Below are positions 1 through 14,600 of a DNA stretch of 64,000 nucleotides, piece after piece. Position numbers and translations under genes: made by a program. The notes below the pieces were generated by a model that was not told the DNA's origin, searched no databases, and saw only the letters and a program-made list of their open reading frames with translations. Source of the stretch: Mesaphorura yosii (taxonomy: Eukaryota; Arthropoda; Collembola; Poduromorpha; Tullbergiidae); the NCBI GenBank assembly GCA_009869945.1, contig WIXG01000150.1, positions 62,001 to 126,000 on the forward strand, in the 5' to 3' direction. The first letter of the stretch is position 1. Every line of letters begins with the position of its first letter.

Positions 1-2643
1 TGATAATATGAAAGTTCTTTACCGCTGCCAGCAAGTGGTGACAGCGAGTACGCAGATTGACATTGGCAAATTTGTGCGTCTGTGAAATTCGCGCGTCTAG
101 CCTGAATATTCACATTTCCTGTCGTATAATTTGAGAATATGGCCTCCAGTCTCCTTTTAATTGTATCCCAAATTACTCTCCCCATCAAATTCGAAAGTGA
201 ACAGGTTTCCGTCCAATTGGGATTGTAAATCGCATTGATTTAAATTTGCATACAGCCAGACGAACCAAACCACAGTCTATAATTTTACATTTTCACTTAA
301 ACTGTAAAATGGAAATGGCATTTATTGTTCTCGGAGAAGAAAACTATATTACATTCGCAAACTTTGACGAATAGAATTTTATTAGCATCACCGCGCTTTC
401 TTTGTGTAGTCATGCATGCGTCACATGCTAATATGGGAGACTTGCTTTGTATTGCTGGGTGCAGATGAATAATAAAGCCCACACCGCAGTATGCAAAATA
501 TTTCACAAGATTTTACGCTTTACCATTCGAGATAATGTAACCATTTAATACCTTCGCCACAAGCGCTTGCCTCTGAGCTCATGCATGCTATGCCGTAAAG
601 AGAAAGTTGTCTGGTCTGCCGCAAATGGCAACTGGTAAATTGGTTCATTTTATCTTTCCTGCAACCTTCCCACATGATTCAAGGCCTTCGCTCGCCGTCT
701 TTTAAAACTTTCTTTGCTTTGTTGTTTTTTACGGGCGCAGCAGTCACTGTCGCTTTATTAAGCCAAAGGAGAAAATTATGCGAACGATCTGTAAAACTTG
801 GAAATGCATGCATTGGCATAGATTTATGGGCAGGGTATGTATTATTGTCTGAGTTTTAGTGCTCGCTTTCTTTCGCAGACGCTATCTCGTCTGTCTATTT
901 GCTTTTCTCGGGAAAAGATTCACATTCCTTTACAAAACAGATTTATCATTTTTGGTTGAGTTGATAAGCGTCTACCGTTACCGCTGTACAGTGCGAGATT
1001 GTAAGCTGCAATGTAACACTTGAACTTGTCATACAATGAGCACCATACATGGTGCAGTAATTTCCCCAAAGATTCAGTCGCTTTTATATTGCAATAAAAT
1101 CTTTCCCTTGTAATTTGATATGTTTTGTGTTCGCGTTTTGCCTTGCCGGTTTGGTAATAAGTTGAAGATTATTTCAGGCACTTGCAACTTTTACTCAGTA
1201 ATTCAATCCGGTACGACCTACCACGGCGGTGAAGAATTGATTCAATTGTACAGACGTCTTGTAATAGCTTAACCTTGACTGCACTCTCTAATTAATCATC
1301 ATCCGCAATACGATGATTTCCAAAGCACAGAGCAAAAGTTTAAATAGAATCAGCTCACTCGCGAAAATACTTTATTACTTGATTCTTTCCAACTCTCAAA
1401 TGAAGAATTGCTTCGTGTAATCTTGCACGTCTGTTGTTGATGCCCTGCTCTCGTTGCCAATCTGTCATCGTCATCGTTCTCTAGCATACATCTTTGGTTT
1501 CTTCCTACGTTTCTCATAAATATTTTAACAAATGCTTAGATGTGCTTTTACCTTACGTAAACTTCCAGGAATAATATGAACACAGTCAGCAGAAAGAAAG
1601 AGTATCCATGTTAAACCATTATCATCATTGCCCCGAGGGAAAAATACGTACGAATACATGAGCCCACTTTCCTTAAAAGCATATAATTAAGAAACCAGAG
1701 GTGAAAGCGAAATTATCATTAAACTTTCAAATATAATAACTTTCTAAGCCCTTAAATTCACTAGAATGGTTTTGTTAATCTCGCGCGCGCGCTGTATTTG
1801 CATAAGTTGGCTTCAACTGCCAGACTGGTCGTTCATTTCCGAGGCGTCTAAAAGTCAGAGAAGTGAAACCTCCCAAAAGATATGATAATTCATTCGGAAA
1901 TGCAGTAACATATTACCATCTGTTATTTATAAAGATCGCCATATAATTCATGATCTTTGGATTACTTCAGGTTTTCTCGTCTCAAGAATTCCAACTGGCT
2001 GAGCATTGAGCAGCAAACTGAACAGCGCAAGAGAAAACAGTTCAATATCGTGAGAGTAGTGTTTTGAGGGCTTTAACTCGAAACGGACAGGGCAAAAAAT
2101 TTATGCTCGTGTGCACTTTGGGCTTGGACTTGGAATGCTGAGCAAAGAAATGCAAGAATTTGGAAAGGTGAACTGGGACAAGGCGAATACTTTATGCAAT
2201 TCGTAAAGCAAACAAGACAAGTGCGAGATACTCCATCTACAACTTCGTTTTGTGATTATGATAAGTTACGGTGCGGTGCGGTTAGATGCACTTTCTCCAC
2301 TCTCCAAATTCACTGTTTACTTTTTAGTATTCCGCGCAGTGGATTGTGGATTGAGTGAACTACTTTGTTACCACAAGTCCTACCTTCTAGAAACGTAGGA
2401 GCTTAATTGTATATCTGGAGGAGAAACCGCTACCGCGTGAGCTTCACGTACAATTTAACTCTGCACATGTCAATATCTTCCACATCATTTGGCGAACATC
2501 TTGTACCAAAGAGCAAGAAGCTTCTCGCCGCAACCTGCAGCTTAACTTCAGACTTCAGAGTTCCGAACTGAGAAAAGACAAACTGAGCTATTAGTGTAAT
2601 CTCTCTTAATCCTGTGCTGCGAAAGTGTGCCCACGGTCCATTA
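1..2643. other. Upstream region, no gene recognised
   Basis: No open frame here resembles a known protein; the longest are about 60-90 codons and look like chance. The right part probably contains the promoter and 5' UTR of the plus-strand class B receptor that starts at about 2644, but I see no convincing TATA box or initiator. Confidence 0.5.
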
Positions 2644-5600
2644 ATGACTGACATACTGGAAAGTGCAGCCGACACCGGGCCCGAGTTAATTGACAATTCT
2701 TTTCACGGATTTGGAGATATGACGCACTCGACTGAACCTGGCATCGGCAACCTCACCGAGCACGATTCTCACCGTCCGATTCTGCAGCAGCATCTTGATT
2801 CACTGAATGCTCAGGGTGAAGTGAATCTAACTGGAATCTCCAAGTCTGAACTAGAGAAAATGCTATCAATGCTATGCCTGAATGACAGTCAGTTGTCGCT
2901 ACTGGAAAGTCAGACAGGGATCGATGAATCGAGTGTCAATGGCCACGAGATTGGTGTACGTCTGCATGATGGAGTGTATTGCCCTCGCAATTGGGATGGA
3001 GTGATGTGGTAAGAGCCTCAGATGGTCAGATCCACCGCAGATTCCAAAGTCAGTAAGGATTCATTCGATTCACCGATTCTTTGTTTTGTGATTTGACAGC
3101 TGGCCACCTACACCTGAAGGCTTTTCCGCAACTCTCAACTGCTTTGAAGAATTCCGAGGCATTTATTATGATACAACAAGTAAGTTCGCCATAAGCGGAA
3201 AGCTCTTTAGAATTTATCGATATGCCACGCGTCGGTTGGTTTGAACAACTTCTTCGTTCCTAATTCAATTTGTACGTAACATGGTTGGAAGAACTTGTTG
3301 AATAGAAGTCCTGTAGATTATGCGCTGAAGAGAATTCCAATGAACTTACTCAGGGAGGGAAAGGCAGGAGGAACTCAGGAATTTTGGAATTGAATTGAAA
3401 TACCGTCAATTCGATTGTAAGAGCCTGCTGTATGAGGACAAAATCAAATTAGAGTTATATCTCGATGTGGCTTGACTTCAAATTGTACGCTTCGTTCAAT
3501 TCATGGTTATTCATTCACGCATATTCCGGAATGGAGTGAATGCGAACGTGAAAGAAAAGGCCACGGACACAGGAAAGTCGAGTATGCATGAATAAAGCGA
3601 GTGAAGTGACTCCTAAACCAAGTTTAGCACAACTTCTGATTCTACTTATCTGTTCAACCTCAAGCACAAAGTGAAGTTTATGGATTTATGTTGCTGGTTT
3701 TATGCTTCAAAATTGTTTCCAATTACTGTCAACCATTTCGCAGGATGGCTTCACAAATAATAAAATAAATTAAGATCAAAGGCGCGCTTGAAAGGTTACA
3801 TAAAACGTTCTGGCTGGGCTCTTAGAAAATTCGCAACGTTTCAAGTTCCAAGCGTTCAAGATAGCAAGCGTGCTTCAAGGGTTTCCCTTTCCTGTATTTG
3901 TACGCTCTAAGAGCGCAAAATCCATTAACGTTCGATTGATGGGTTTAATTAAGAATATGACACGCCAACATCTCCAAAGAGCAGATTAAGGAGGCCACAA
4001 ATAGCTACAGGAAAAAACCCATAACTTCTAATGGTAATGTCAACCGCATTTTTGCGTGTTTGCAGAAACCGTGTCCAGAGACTGCGAGGCAGGTGGGAAA
4101 TGGCAAAACTTCACCCCTTACACATCGTCTTGCGTGCCACTGCGCACGACCACGACGGAAAACAATGATCTTGGAATCCAGTTGCAAGTCTACTTTTTTG
4201 GGTATTGTCTATCGTTGACAGCACTCACATTGGCCATCATCATTTTTCTGGCATTCAAGTGAGTAAACACTGTTTTACTAATTTTATTGAGGAACCTTCG
4301 GTACGATGTATTGCGCATTGAGTCGAATTCCGTATTACGACTTGTTATTGTTCCATTTTGATACGCATAAACAAATGAATCAAGTCATAAAACAATTCCA
4401 TTCCACGAAAACTCCCATCGCACATTTGCATTCGCAAATCACTTATATGAGTCTTCATTTACCCAAAGTTTGTTGTAACTTTCCTCGTGCCGCTCCTCTG
4501 TACTGGCGTTATTAAATTATAATTGATCTTAAAACAGAGAGTGAAGTGATTTTAAACTTACTCTGCCTGCATGACATGGGATCTGCTTTACAAGACTGGG
4601 ACCAGGCCAAAACAAGACACTCCTGTATGATTTGTGCTTTTGCAGCCTTGTTCGCTAACTCGCCTCGCCTTCTGCGTAACCAAGAGTTGCTCTTCAAGTC
4701 TAATCAAGCGGAAACAACTCTAATGAACTATTACTGCTACGGTACAGGAGCACAACATATGGAATAAATCTCTTCCGAGAGTGCTTTGATACTTTGATCC
4801 TGATATCGAGTGAATGAGTCAAAGAAAATTCTCACATAAATATCATGTCTAGTCGAAATCAAAATTAAGTGTTGTTCCGTCGTTTCGAAGTCTACCTTTT
4901 GAATTTTTGTCAGGTTAGAAAATGTTGGACATGTTAATTGAAAACGCAACACTATTTTGTGTCCTCAAGATGTCGGAAGCCAAGCTGGATGTGAAATGTG
5001 TCGGTCTCTTTACTAACGTGGAATTGACTGAAGATTGCAGGAAGCAGACATCTCGTCAGGATGTCAGCTTCTAAGGTTCATGGCCGTCGTAAAAATAACG
5101 TAATAATAATGATGTGAGCACGAGCGTTAAGCTTTTTTGGAAAAGTTCCTTGATGGGTAATTTGTGTATTTTGCTGACCGAGAAGCCATCTCGTCTTCGC
5201 TTCGCACTATCACTCCGACTATTTTTAGACCTGATGAAGTCATAGTCTGATCTTGCCACTCGAACTTTGACTTTGCTGTGTTAAGTACGTTCAAATTCGA
5301 ACGCAATTTTCGTCGAATAAAATTCTAATACATTCTACAATGATGCACAATGCATGTGCTTGCTGTTTGTTGACGTCACGAATGATTTGGAATAAAAATA
5401 GTAAATATAAATATTGTTCGCATTGTTCATGTTCACGTAAACAAAAGGAACACAAGGAGCATGTGATGTGATTGCCATATTTCAAACTAATTTTACACTT
5501 GCGTAATTGCCTAATAATTGTGGGGAAATCGTAGACTAGAGTGAGAGTAGCATTAGAATTAGCACCAACAAGCTGTAAGAACATTACAACATGTGTGCTC

Positions 5601-8600
5601 AGTAGTAATTTAATAATGAGGTCGGCTGGCGTAATATTCAGCGTTTTAAAATTCAAGAAACTAGATTTTTCTGGCGGTCGGCTGAATTTTGATCTCGAGC
5701 GGGTCGAGAACTTTACTCAGTTGATCAATGACTTGAATGGCATAACTGCGCTTTAGTACAAAGTCTGACGTTCTTGTTAATCGTACGCTGCGCTTCAGCG
5801 ATATTAATTGGAGTTATTGGACCACATGATAACCTAGCCAGTAGGAAAAGCAAAGGCAATCGCAATCAATGAGGGCACGCGGCATGCATCCGACCGCTCC
5901 ATCGGTGCCGATGCCGTGACCTCAATCGGCCTCAATGATAAGCTCAAACTCGTTATAGTTTAGGCAACTGATGACCTTTTCTCACCTGATTTTGAGCGTC
6001 TGTGTTCAGTTCAGGTTAAGTAAAAAGAATAATTAGTATTTGAATTTATTCTAATATTACCTCAAATGCTAATCTCACTAATCGAGGTTCGCTTTCTAAC
6101 TCAATGCCGAGAGAGACGTCAATTCATAAATTACGTTCGTTAAACGTCCAGCAATTAACAGTTGTCCTTAATAGCCAGGCTTAAATGTACTTTAAACTTT
6201 GTGACGTGACCCATGAACTCATCCTACATTGAGCTAAGCCCGAACCAGACAAGGGCTTAAAATAATTTCCCATCTTCACGTTCACCGCATTGCATAATTA
6301 ATCCGAAGTTGAATTTATTACTGCAGGTGAAAGATTAACGCAGGATTACACGAATGAGTTCCCAGCCCGAATGACGCACAATTACAAGTGCAGGACGCCC
6401 ACATTTTATTTGTTCTGATTGGCCGCAAAGCATCATATCAAGTGACGATGAGTGAGGATGATTGGAATTTGTGCCGAATGTGCTTACTGAACAAATAAGT
6501 CACGTTCGCATGAGTTCCAATTTGAAGTTGAGCAGGATGAATGCGACCGTGCACGGCAAAGAGTCATACACACTTGAAACGAGGCTCAAATGAGTTAATT
6601 TTAGTAGGAAAATTCTTCCAAAAAGTCCTACCTCCATTTGCGCTGTATTACATCACTTTGCGGCATTGATAATGACCACGGGCGAGACAACGTACAACCA
6701 CAATCTGGATGTAGCTGACTGTGGTCAAATTACCACTAGGTCCAGCTCGATCAATGTCAATTTGAGTCTGCGTCTGGATATTCCTCGAACGAGAAAGCTT
6801 CGTCTCACATTTCCCATGTTCTGACGCGTCCCATTTTGTTTGGTATTTAGCAATTCATTTCTTACGTGCACAATTTCGATTTTGTCTTGTGATTCCAGTA
6901 AATATTTACCATAGAACATTAGCATTGAAGATACCGGACATTGCTGGTTGCACGGGACGCAAATTTACATTTAAAAGCAGTTAACTTGTCGAATATCAGC
7001 AAATCACGCTGATAGCTACAATAGCGTTTGCAATTAGCTACCGATTACCGATACGGCGCACGGATTCTAATTCTCCTTCCTATATAATGTAAACGAAATA
7101 TTCCGTGGAAAGCTCGCGGAGGTAAATATGTAAATAAGATAGTGTGAGGGTCCGTCAGATTGATTGTTCCTGTGGTCGGTCAATTTCCATGAATTATTCC
7201 ATAGCACGAGTACCGCGACCACGAGCTACACTTTGTCTAGCCAAGTTCTGAGGTCTTTAGTCAATGACAGCTAATTCAATATAATCGATTCGTACTAAGT
7301 GACTTCTATGGTAAAACTGACTGAGGATGTCGTCATTCGCAATATAGCACAAGGCTTGGTTGGACTTTTTCCATAAAAGAGCATGAGTCTGACTTCTCTC
7401 ATGTACCACAGCGTACTTGCTGGTAACAGCGCTTAATCATCGTCAGTCATTTCTTCATAACTTCATATAAAACTTTGTTCGTAGTCCGCACTTAACTACG
7501 TCATCGTTTCGCTTATTGCACTGACTGACTGACTGCTTCGTCATGGCTTGTAGTAAAAGAGTATAAAAGACTTGAGCTCCGAACGATGAAGGAACATTCC
7601 TCAACCGCAACGAAAGAATTTGGAGTCTCGTACTCAATTACACGAGCACGCAACGTTCAATTGTTCAACGTTCATCTTTTCTTCTCACCAAAGCAAAACC
7701 CCCAAAGCCAGGTGGGCATACAAGCACTCAATTTGAATCGAATACGTTAACGATTTTGATTTTGAAAGTTGTGGCCTTCGAGCACTGGCTGCCTGTTTGT
7801 GCTTTTTGTGACTACTCTCACAATTTTGCAACCTCAGTCTGCACCAACCTCAACAAACAGCTGCAGTGATCTAAATTCACGACAATTAAAATAAGTCATT
7901 GTGTGTTTCATTTCATACAACATTAACGAGCGTGTAACGCAAGTGTGTTCAGTTCCTACTGCAACGTGCAACTGTCAAGAACAAGTTTACAAGACCTGCT
8001 ACAATTGCTACGCAAGCAATAAATTAAACACACTTTATAAGGCCATAAAAGTGTCAAGCTTCAAACAACAATGTCTGTCTCAACAAAGTTCGTCCCGCGC
8101 CTTCAACAGGCTGGCCCGACTGGTGGCCGATTCTGGAAATGGCAGAACAAACTCAGCGCGAGTCAGCTCCAGCAAAACTCTTTCTCAACATCAGCGTCTC
8201 TGGAAGCTGGAGGTCCGAGGTGGTGGAGATGGCAAAACAGGAACCCAACAATTGCCAATGCCAACAGGAGCCTGATGATAGCCAATAATGGATTCTCGAC
8301 ATCACAATCAGTTAGTTGGATGGTGGAGCCGCAGAGTATGGGCGTCATGATTTCAAGCAGCAGCGGACGAGTTCCATCACTCCACAAAATTGATGAAGAA
8401 TTCTCGGAAGCTCTGTCATCAGAAAACTCATCAGTGCACCAGGAGTGGCAGATGCATCCAGGGTAAGATTTTATGAATAATTTCGACTTCCTTCCATAGG
8501 AAAGGCATGGTTTCATGATGTACGCTATGTAATGAGAATGAAACGCGGGGATATCTTGCGAGGGACGGTTTACCCAAGAAAAGAGCAACGAAATGCAAGA

Positions 8601-11600
8601 CGCAAGAGACGGAGAGACACAGGATATTCAACTCTCACGCATTTGTTGGTCTGAGCTCATGCGAGATGTTGCACAACAGCGTGTGGCTAGAGATGAGTAA
8701 ATCTAGTAACAGACAGTTATTCATATTATAACACAGTTAGTCATCGAGGTTAGCATTTTTTGCGTTCGGATTTCATACCAAACAATGCAAATCTGAAGTC
8801 TATACCTCAAATATGAATTACTAGGAACCCGCGTCGCCGAGTACTCGGCGACAACAATAACCCGTGGTAGTAACCCGACGATGCCATACTCTTTAACCTG
8901 ACCCAGGGTCAAGGGAGTCGGCGACAATAATTCACTCCAAATAATGACAACCCGAGCACATCGTCAATCTATGATAGCATCACACCATGCACGTCATTAA
9001 ATGAATTAAGTAAAAGCGAAGAAACGATGGAGGTTTTATAAAGTATACATGTCAGAATGGGAGGAGAGTGGGAAGAAACTATCATCGTTTTCGAGTATAC
9101 GGCGACATACTTTCAGCCTTCGATTAAGTATATGATGATTAGACAGATGAAACTTTCCACCTGTTTGCATTCTGGTGCTGCTGTCAATCAAAAAAGTTCA
9201 GTCTCAAAAGTATTAATCACACGAACATTTCCATCGCACAGCGAACCTGTTTAGCATTTCAGTCTAGTTAATTTACATTTAGGATTCCGCGACCATGAGA
9301 AGAGAGGTTTGAAGCAGCTGTGGCATGCGTCAGCTCGTGAAGCACACCTCCTTTGTTCGTGTCGTAGGATCTCATACAATCGAAAATATTTCGATCTCAC
9401 GAAAAAAATGCATTTGTTGTACTTTTCTCATTGGAATTTTTTGCTTCAAGATTCACGCGTGCAGCCGTCTGTAAGAAAATCTTATTATAAACTTTGCACG
9501 CGAGCGTGAGACGACTCGGAATAAACAAGAATGTAATTATTAAGGACATGTCTAGAATGGAAAAATTTTGATTTCGGAATCAGGCGCAAACAGTGCAGCG
9601 AGCCATAAGACAGAAGAGCTTGTGCTAGTATGTCCACTGACAGTGTGGTAGTCTAATATTTACATACAAAGGAGAAGGTGCACGACATTGCTTGAGCCTT
9701 GAGCTTGACCCTCTGGAACCAAATTCCAAATCCTCGTTGCTATCGCTCATGCTACACGTGCCGTGCCGGCCCACGCTGAGACTCGAGCTCGGATGGCCGT
9801 GATAGTTCATGGAAAAGAACACAATTCAATATTCTTAATTAAATAATGAACCCGTGCGCATTTGTTTATTGTTTCTTTCATTTGTACCTTTTTCAGTTGT
9901 CAAATGTCATGGCATTCAAGACAAACTTCTGGAGGTCAGATTTTTATGGAGAAGCCTTCCATCCTCATTCATCAGTCCAAGTAAGTTTGCTGTTTGTGGA
10001 ATTGGCAATGCAAATGCACCATCGGAATATTTATTCATGCAATTTGTTTTTTCTTTGTTTAGTAGGAATGCACTGCCGATGCGTCAGCAAGAAAAATGGG
10101 CATTGTAGTTCCTGTACTCATTAGGAAAACTTCAATCGTCTACAAATACAAAAATGCAGGCCATTGAATATTCAGCACTTCTTCCTCGGAGCGGACGTAG
10201 ATCGTCCATCTTAACTTATCAGCCTTTGTCATTGTCATTGCCTGCTGCTGAATTCAGTATTAAGCTATTAAGAGAAACCAGTGATTCCTTTATATCAAAC
10301 TATTGCGTAGGTATTCAGTAGCTGCTTTGTAAATATTTATCGTATTCCTCTACATGTAACTTATAGCTTCGAGAAGCGCCTGTGCGCGTGCGCATGAGAC
10401 TGAAACCCACTCAGACTTATGCATCTTTCGTATTTTGGAATTTTAATAAATTAACAGCAGCCATTTTTGTATAAATGGCTGCAAGCAGAAGTAATTTCTG
10501 GTTTGATCTTCGCTTGTGGGTCCCCGTTTTTTCGAGACGAACACTGAATTTATCCCTAAACTGCTTTCTGCCGTCTTTGACATCATTAAACACGTAGTAT
10601 TAAAATTCTATCACTATTCCACAAATCTAGTCAGTGGTCAATGAGGAACCATTGAACAACAAATCGTCACTAATTGCTCGCATAACCGCATTGCAAAAGA
10701 ATTTTGTGAGAGTTTTGTACTAAAAACGCTAATACTGTAAATTATTTTGAAAGTCCTATCATAAATGCGGCGTATTAAAATCACATGCGAACAACGTCGA
10801 GTATTTTGAAACGTGAAAGGCGTAAGCTATTCTTAGCAATCATAACTTGCTGCAATATTTAAGTGGAAAGCGAGCCTTAAAATAAGAAAGGTCCAAGCTA
10901 TGCACCGATGACATTGACATGAGGTACACATTTAATCCAGTGCACATGTCCCTAAATGCAAGACAAAATCGATTAGCCAACATGGTCAGTGTGAGTTTCA
11001 GTCGTTCAAGTTTGGACTTTGCTGCATCGGAGTGAATGGGTAACGGTTCGATTACTGTTACCTACCCTTTCATCCCCAGTGTCAAGGACCCTGTGCAATT
11101 TTAGCCAGAACTCTCAAAATAGATTCGAAAAGCTCTATCAGATTCCATATAAAAGGGACCTCGGCAGAACCTTGACCATCAGTGCACCGGCTGTCCTTCA
11201 TAGAAAACTGCCAGCTCATTTCGACCTTCAACGCAGCAGCAGCCAATACTTTTTCACTTCACCCCGGAACCCTTGACCACTCACTCACCGTACGACATGC
11301 AGAAATATTTGGCTGCTTTGGCTCTTGCCTGCACCATCAGTAAGCAAAAACATTCTCGTCTATTCCCAAGTTTTACCAGCACTCTGCACTGCAAGTTTAA
11401 TAACGTTCGTGTATCTTGTCCCAACTTTAGGCCTGGTGCTTGGCATTCCATCTGGCTCTGAGTACTCTTCCGATGAGACCGAAATCCTGAAGAAGGTGAA
11501 AACCGCCGAGGCAAACAAGTTAGCGGTGAGGGACTTCCTGCAGGGGCTGATGGGCGACAAGGACCTGACCGTCATCGACAAGTACGTGCATCCTGACTAC

Positions 11601-14600
11601 ATTCAGCACCTTCCAACTCTCGGAGACGGGATCGAGGCGCTTCGGGAATTGGCCATCAACGTCTTCCCACCAACTGCTCCAAAGACTGTCGTCGAGTTCC
11701 TGCGAATGGGCGCTGATAACAACTTGGTCTTCGTTCACCTGAAGTCGAAAAGGAATGGCAACCCACTTTCAGTCATGCACATCTTCAGAGTGGAGAACCT
11801 GCTGCTGATGGAGCACTGGGAAATTTCCTCCGAACTTACGCCGGAGATTGTGGCCAATGCAAAGAACCCGCACCCACTGTTTTAAAATCCCACGGATTCC
11901 TGCATAATTTTTACGAGACAATTTAAGCATTATTTTGTTGAAAATGGCATGAAAATTGTACTTTCAAATTGTTAATAAATGATTACATTTACGTTCCCGT
12001 TAACAAAGGAGTTCGATGTCGATAATGCTCTGATATCTTTATGACCTCGTGATCTCGTGGGTGGAAACTGACATGATTGATTCAGCCGGCGAAGGGCGCA
12101 TCTTTTAATTCTGCCTCTGCTCTGGCCCTGTAAAGATCTCGCTTTAGATGTCTAAACTCTCTACAACACTCTGGTTCATTTTATTTAGGGAGCTGCGATG
12201 TCTTCGGAACAAGATTCACACGCAGTTGATGATTACTTACACGATGGCAGCCATCCTCTGGATCATAACTAATTTTACGACCACAAGTTTGGTAAGTGAA
12301 TTGAATTATTTATGTCCCTGTCCATAATTTCGTAAATGGGGCCAACCATTCATTGCGTGTCGGCCCTAACATCTTGTCCTTTTGTACTACGCTGCAGAAA
12401 GGATCCGTGAGCAGCCACGTCTCGTGCGTTGCTTTCATTTTGCTGCACTACTTTCATCTCACCAATTTCTTTTGGATGTTTGTTGAAGGTAAGTCTCATA
12501 AAAGACCGGGCGACAAAAGACTATTCATCTTCCGGCGGAATTAATTTTGTGGCTGTGCAATTAATTATTAGTGTGGCAAATTAACGTTCTGGATGTTTTG
12601 CTTTTAGTGTGTAATGAATTGGATGAGCTTCACTTTGCGCGTCTTTTTGAGTCAATCCATTTTACCATCCATTAGCTCTGATTAATTTTGACATTTGAAA
12701 CAAAGGATTTCACACGTTAGTTTTAGTGCACTTGGGTGATTCGCTAAGATCGCAGCAAGATTAAGTATTTTTCATTTTGGTATAGCATAACTTTTTTAAT
12801 CTTTAATACCTTCAGGTAAAGAGCCTGTGTGATCGTGCTCCATTGTGAGCCGTTAGGCCACTTATGTCTCTAGAATTTAGAATCGACCATGTAAACAAGG
12901 TCGCTTTTGATTCCCGAAGAGTATAACCGCCTCTGAAAAGTTGTTCATTTCGGCCTGAATGTAAGCACGGAAAAGCAAAAGAACTTATCTCAACTAGTCC
13001 ATCATTGTTTCTTTCGACGACAACGCAGAATGCTTCGTACTTTATATTTCTTCTGCCGCCATGTTCCATTGTATTCACCAAGTTTTCTCATTAATTGTTC
13101 ATTGCGTTTGTGCCTTTTTACCATCCTAATGGAATTTCTGGCGTAGGAGTGCTGGATCCTAACCCATAGACTAAAACCCTTTGGCGCAGATTGTAGAAAT
13201 TTCTTGGATTCAGCTTTAACCAATCCTGAAACCAGACTTTTTCCGAGAAAGCTCTCCATTTTCGCATGCTTTGAAATTCGGCTAAAACAAAGTCGGTGGT
13301 CGGAATGAGCGAAAAGGTTCAAGTTCTTATCCTTTATTATTTTCGCTTCCTCCATGCCGCTACGCTTTTGTTTCTCAAGGCAATGCTTATCCTACAGTTA
13401 TTTCAGGATCCCATTCTCGTGTTTCTCATTCCACGCCACGAGTTTGAAATGTGATCCAATTTAATTGAATCCATTAAATTCAAATGCAATGCAATGACGT
13501 AATTCGAGCGTGAAAATTGCAAATTTTCGTCTGCATCTGTCTTCGTGTATTGTCTTGGTCAAGGCACTAGAAAGACAAAAAGACTTCATGGCGACCTATC
13601 ATGTTAAAGCGCCCACTTTCACCGTTCACCCATTTCGTCTTAAGCCAGCCGAGCCACTTCGATTCAAAAAAATCTGGAGTGAGAAAATAAGTCGTTATTG
13701 GCGACCCCAACTTTCTTCATGGTTCATTTCATGAAAAGATGGTTAAGGTTCAAGTGCACATATGAAAGTCGTGTCTGGCAACTCTGGCTCTGAAGGACTC
13801 TTGAACGCAAGCCAAATATACCATATATACGCTGCGTGCTGGCGAAAGTGTTTCCTAATAGAATGAATACGGAGAAGAAGACCTCTTAAATAAAATTTAG
13901 ACTACTAAAAGCTTGATGAAAAGAAAGTGCCAGAGCCACACGCATTAACCTTCCTGTTTGGCGCTCGTATCCCCGGCTGACTTTTTATTACCTCGGAAGC
14001 TTCAAAGCAGGCGGAAACGCTCTCGGGACAGTTGCGTTGAGATTTCTCATCGCACAAGTGGCAATTTTCTTCAGAGTGAGGGCCAGACAAGCCTGAGACG
14101 GCACTAAGAAAGTGAAAAATGTGAAAATACAACGGAAGATTTTAAAATGAAACTTTTCAACCAGTACTGCCAGAAAAATCTAAGTGACTCTAAAAAGAAA
14201 ATTACCGGCAGTATAAAGGTAAATAAGATTTTACGTTTCAAAAAGTACAGTACGATGCAAAAAGGCTCGTATATATGTGCCGTGGCCGTGTATTATCGCG
14301 ACACTCTAAAATCTGGAAGCTGTCAGGTCGAGCCTGACGTGTCCTTGAAGAGAAACTCGTTGACTGGCGGAAAGCCTTCTGTCTGCAAATGAATGAGATG
14401 ATTGAATTAGCAAATAAGAACGAGCACCAGCTGAATTTAAATTGCTTCAATTGGAAAGCTTCTAAGCTGAATTAATAGGTCGTGCGCTTTTGTGCATATT
14501 GTCACTCGATTCTAAATTAGTCGACAGCGCGAGATAGAGCGCGGTTTGACTCTCGTGTCAGTCGTTTCAGACTATGCATCAATTTAGCCAGAAACGAATC

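Larger units (their letters stand above)
4259..12188 (+). other. Large intron 3 of receptor copy 1
   Basis: This 7.9 kb intron separates the exon carrying TM1 from the exon carrying TM2. It contains the complete SnoaL-like gene (11297-11885), a possible coding exon (8071-8462) and a small perfect hairpin (10457-10482). Other open frames in it (for example 5291-5656 on the minus strand) resemble nothing known and look like chance. Confidence 0.75.

Noticed and set aside
1781-1792. Short CG alternating run
   Set aside because: Only about ten bases. No wider CpG island or repeat context.
8163-8588. 141-codon minus-strand frame and 124-codon second plus frame over the tryptophan-rich exon
   Set aside because: Shadow frames of a stop-poor stretch. 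Only the frame from 8071 has both a good start context and a donor.
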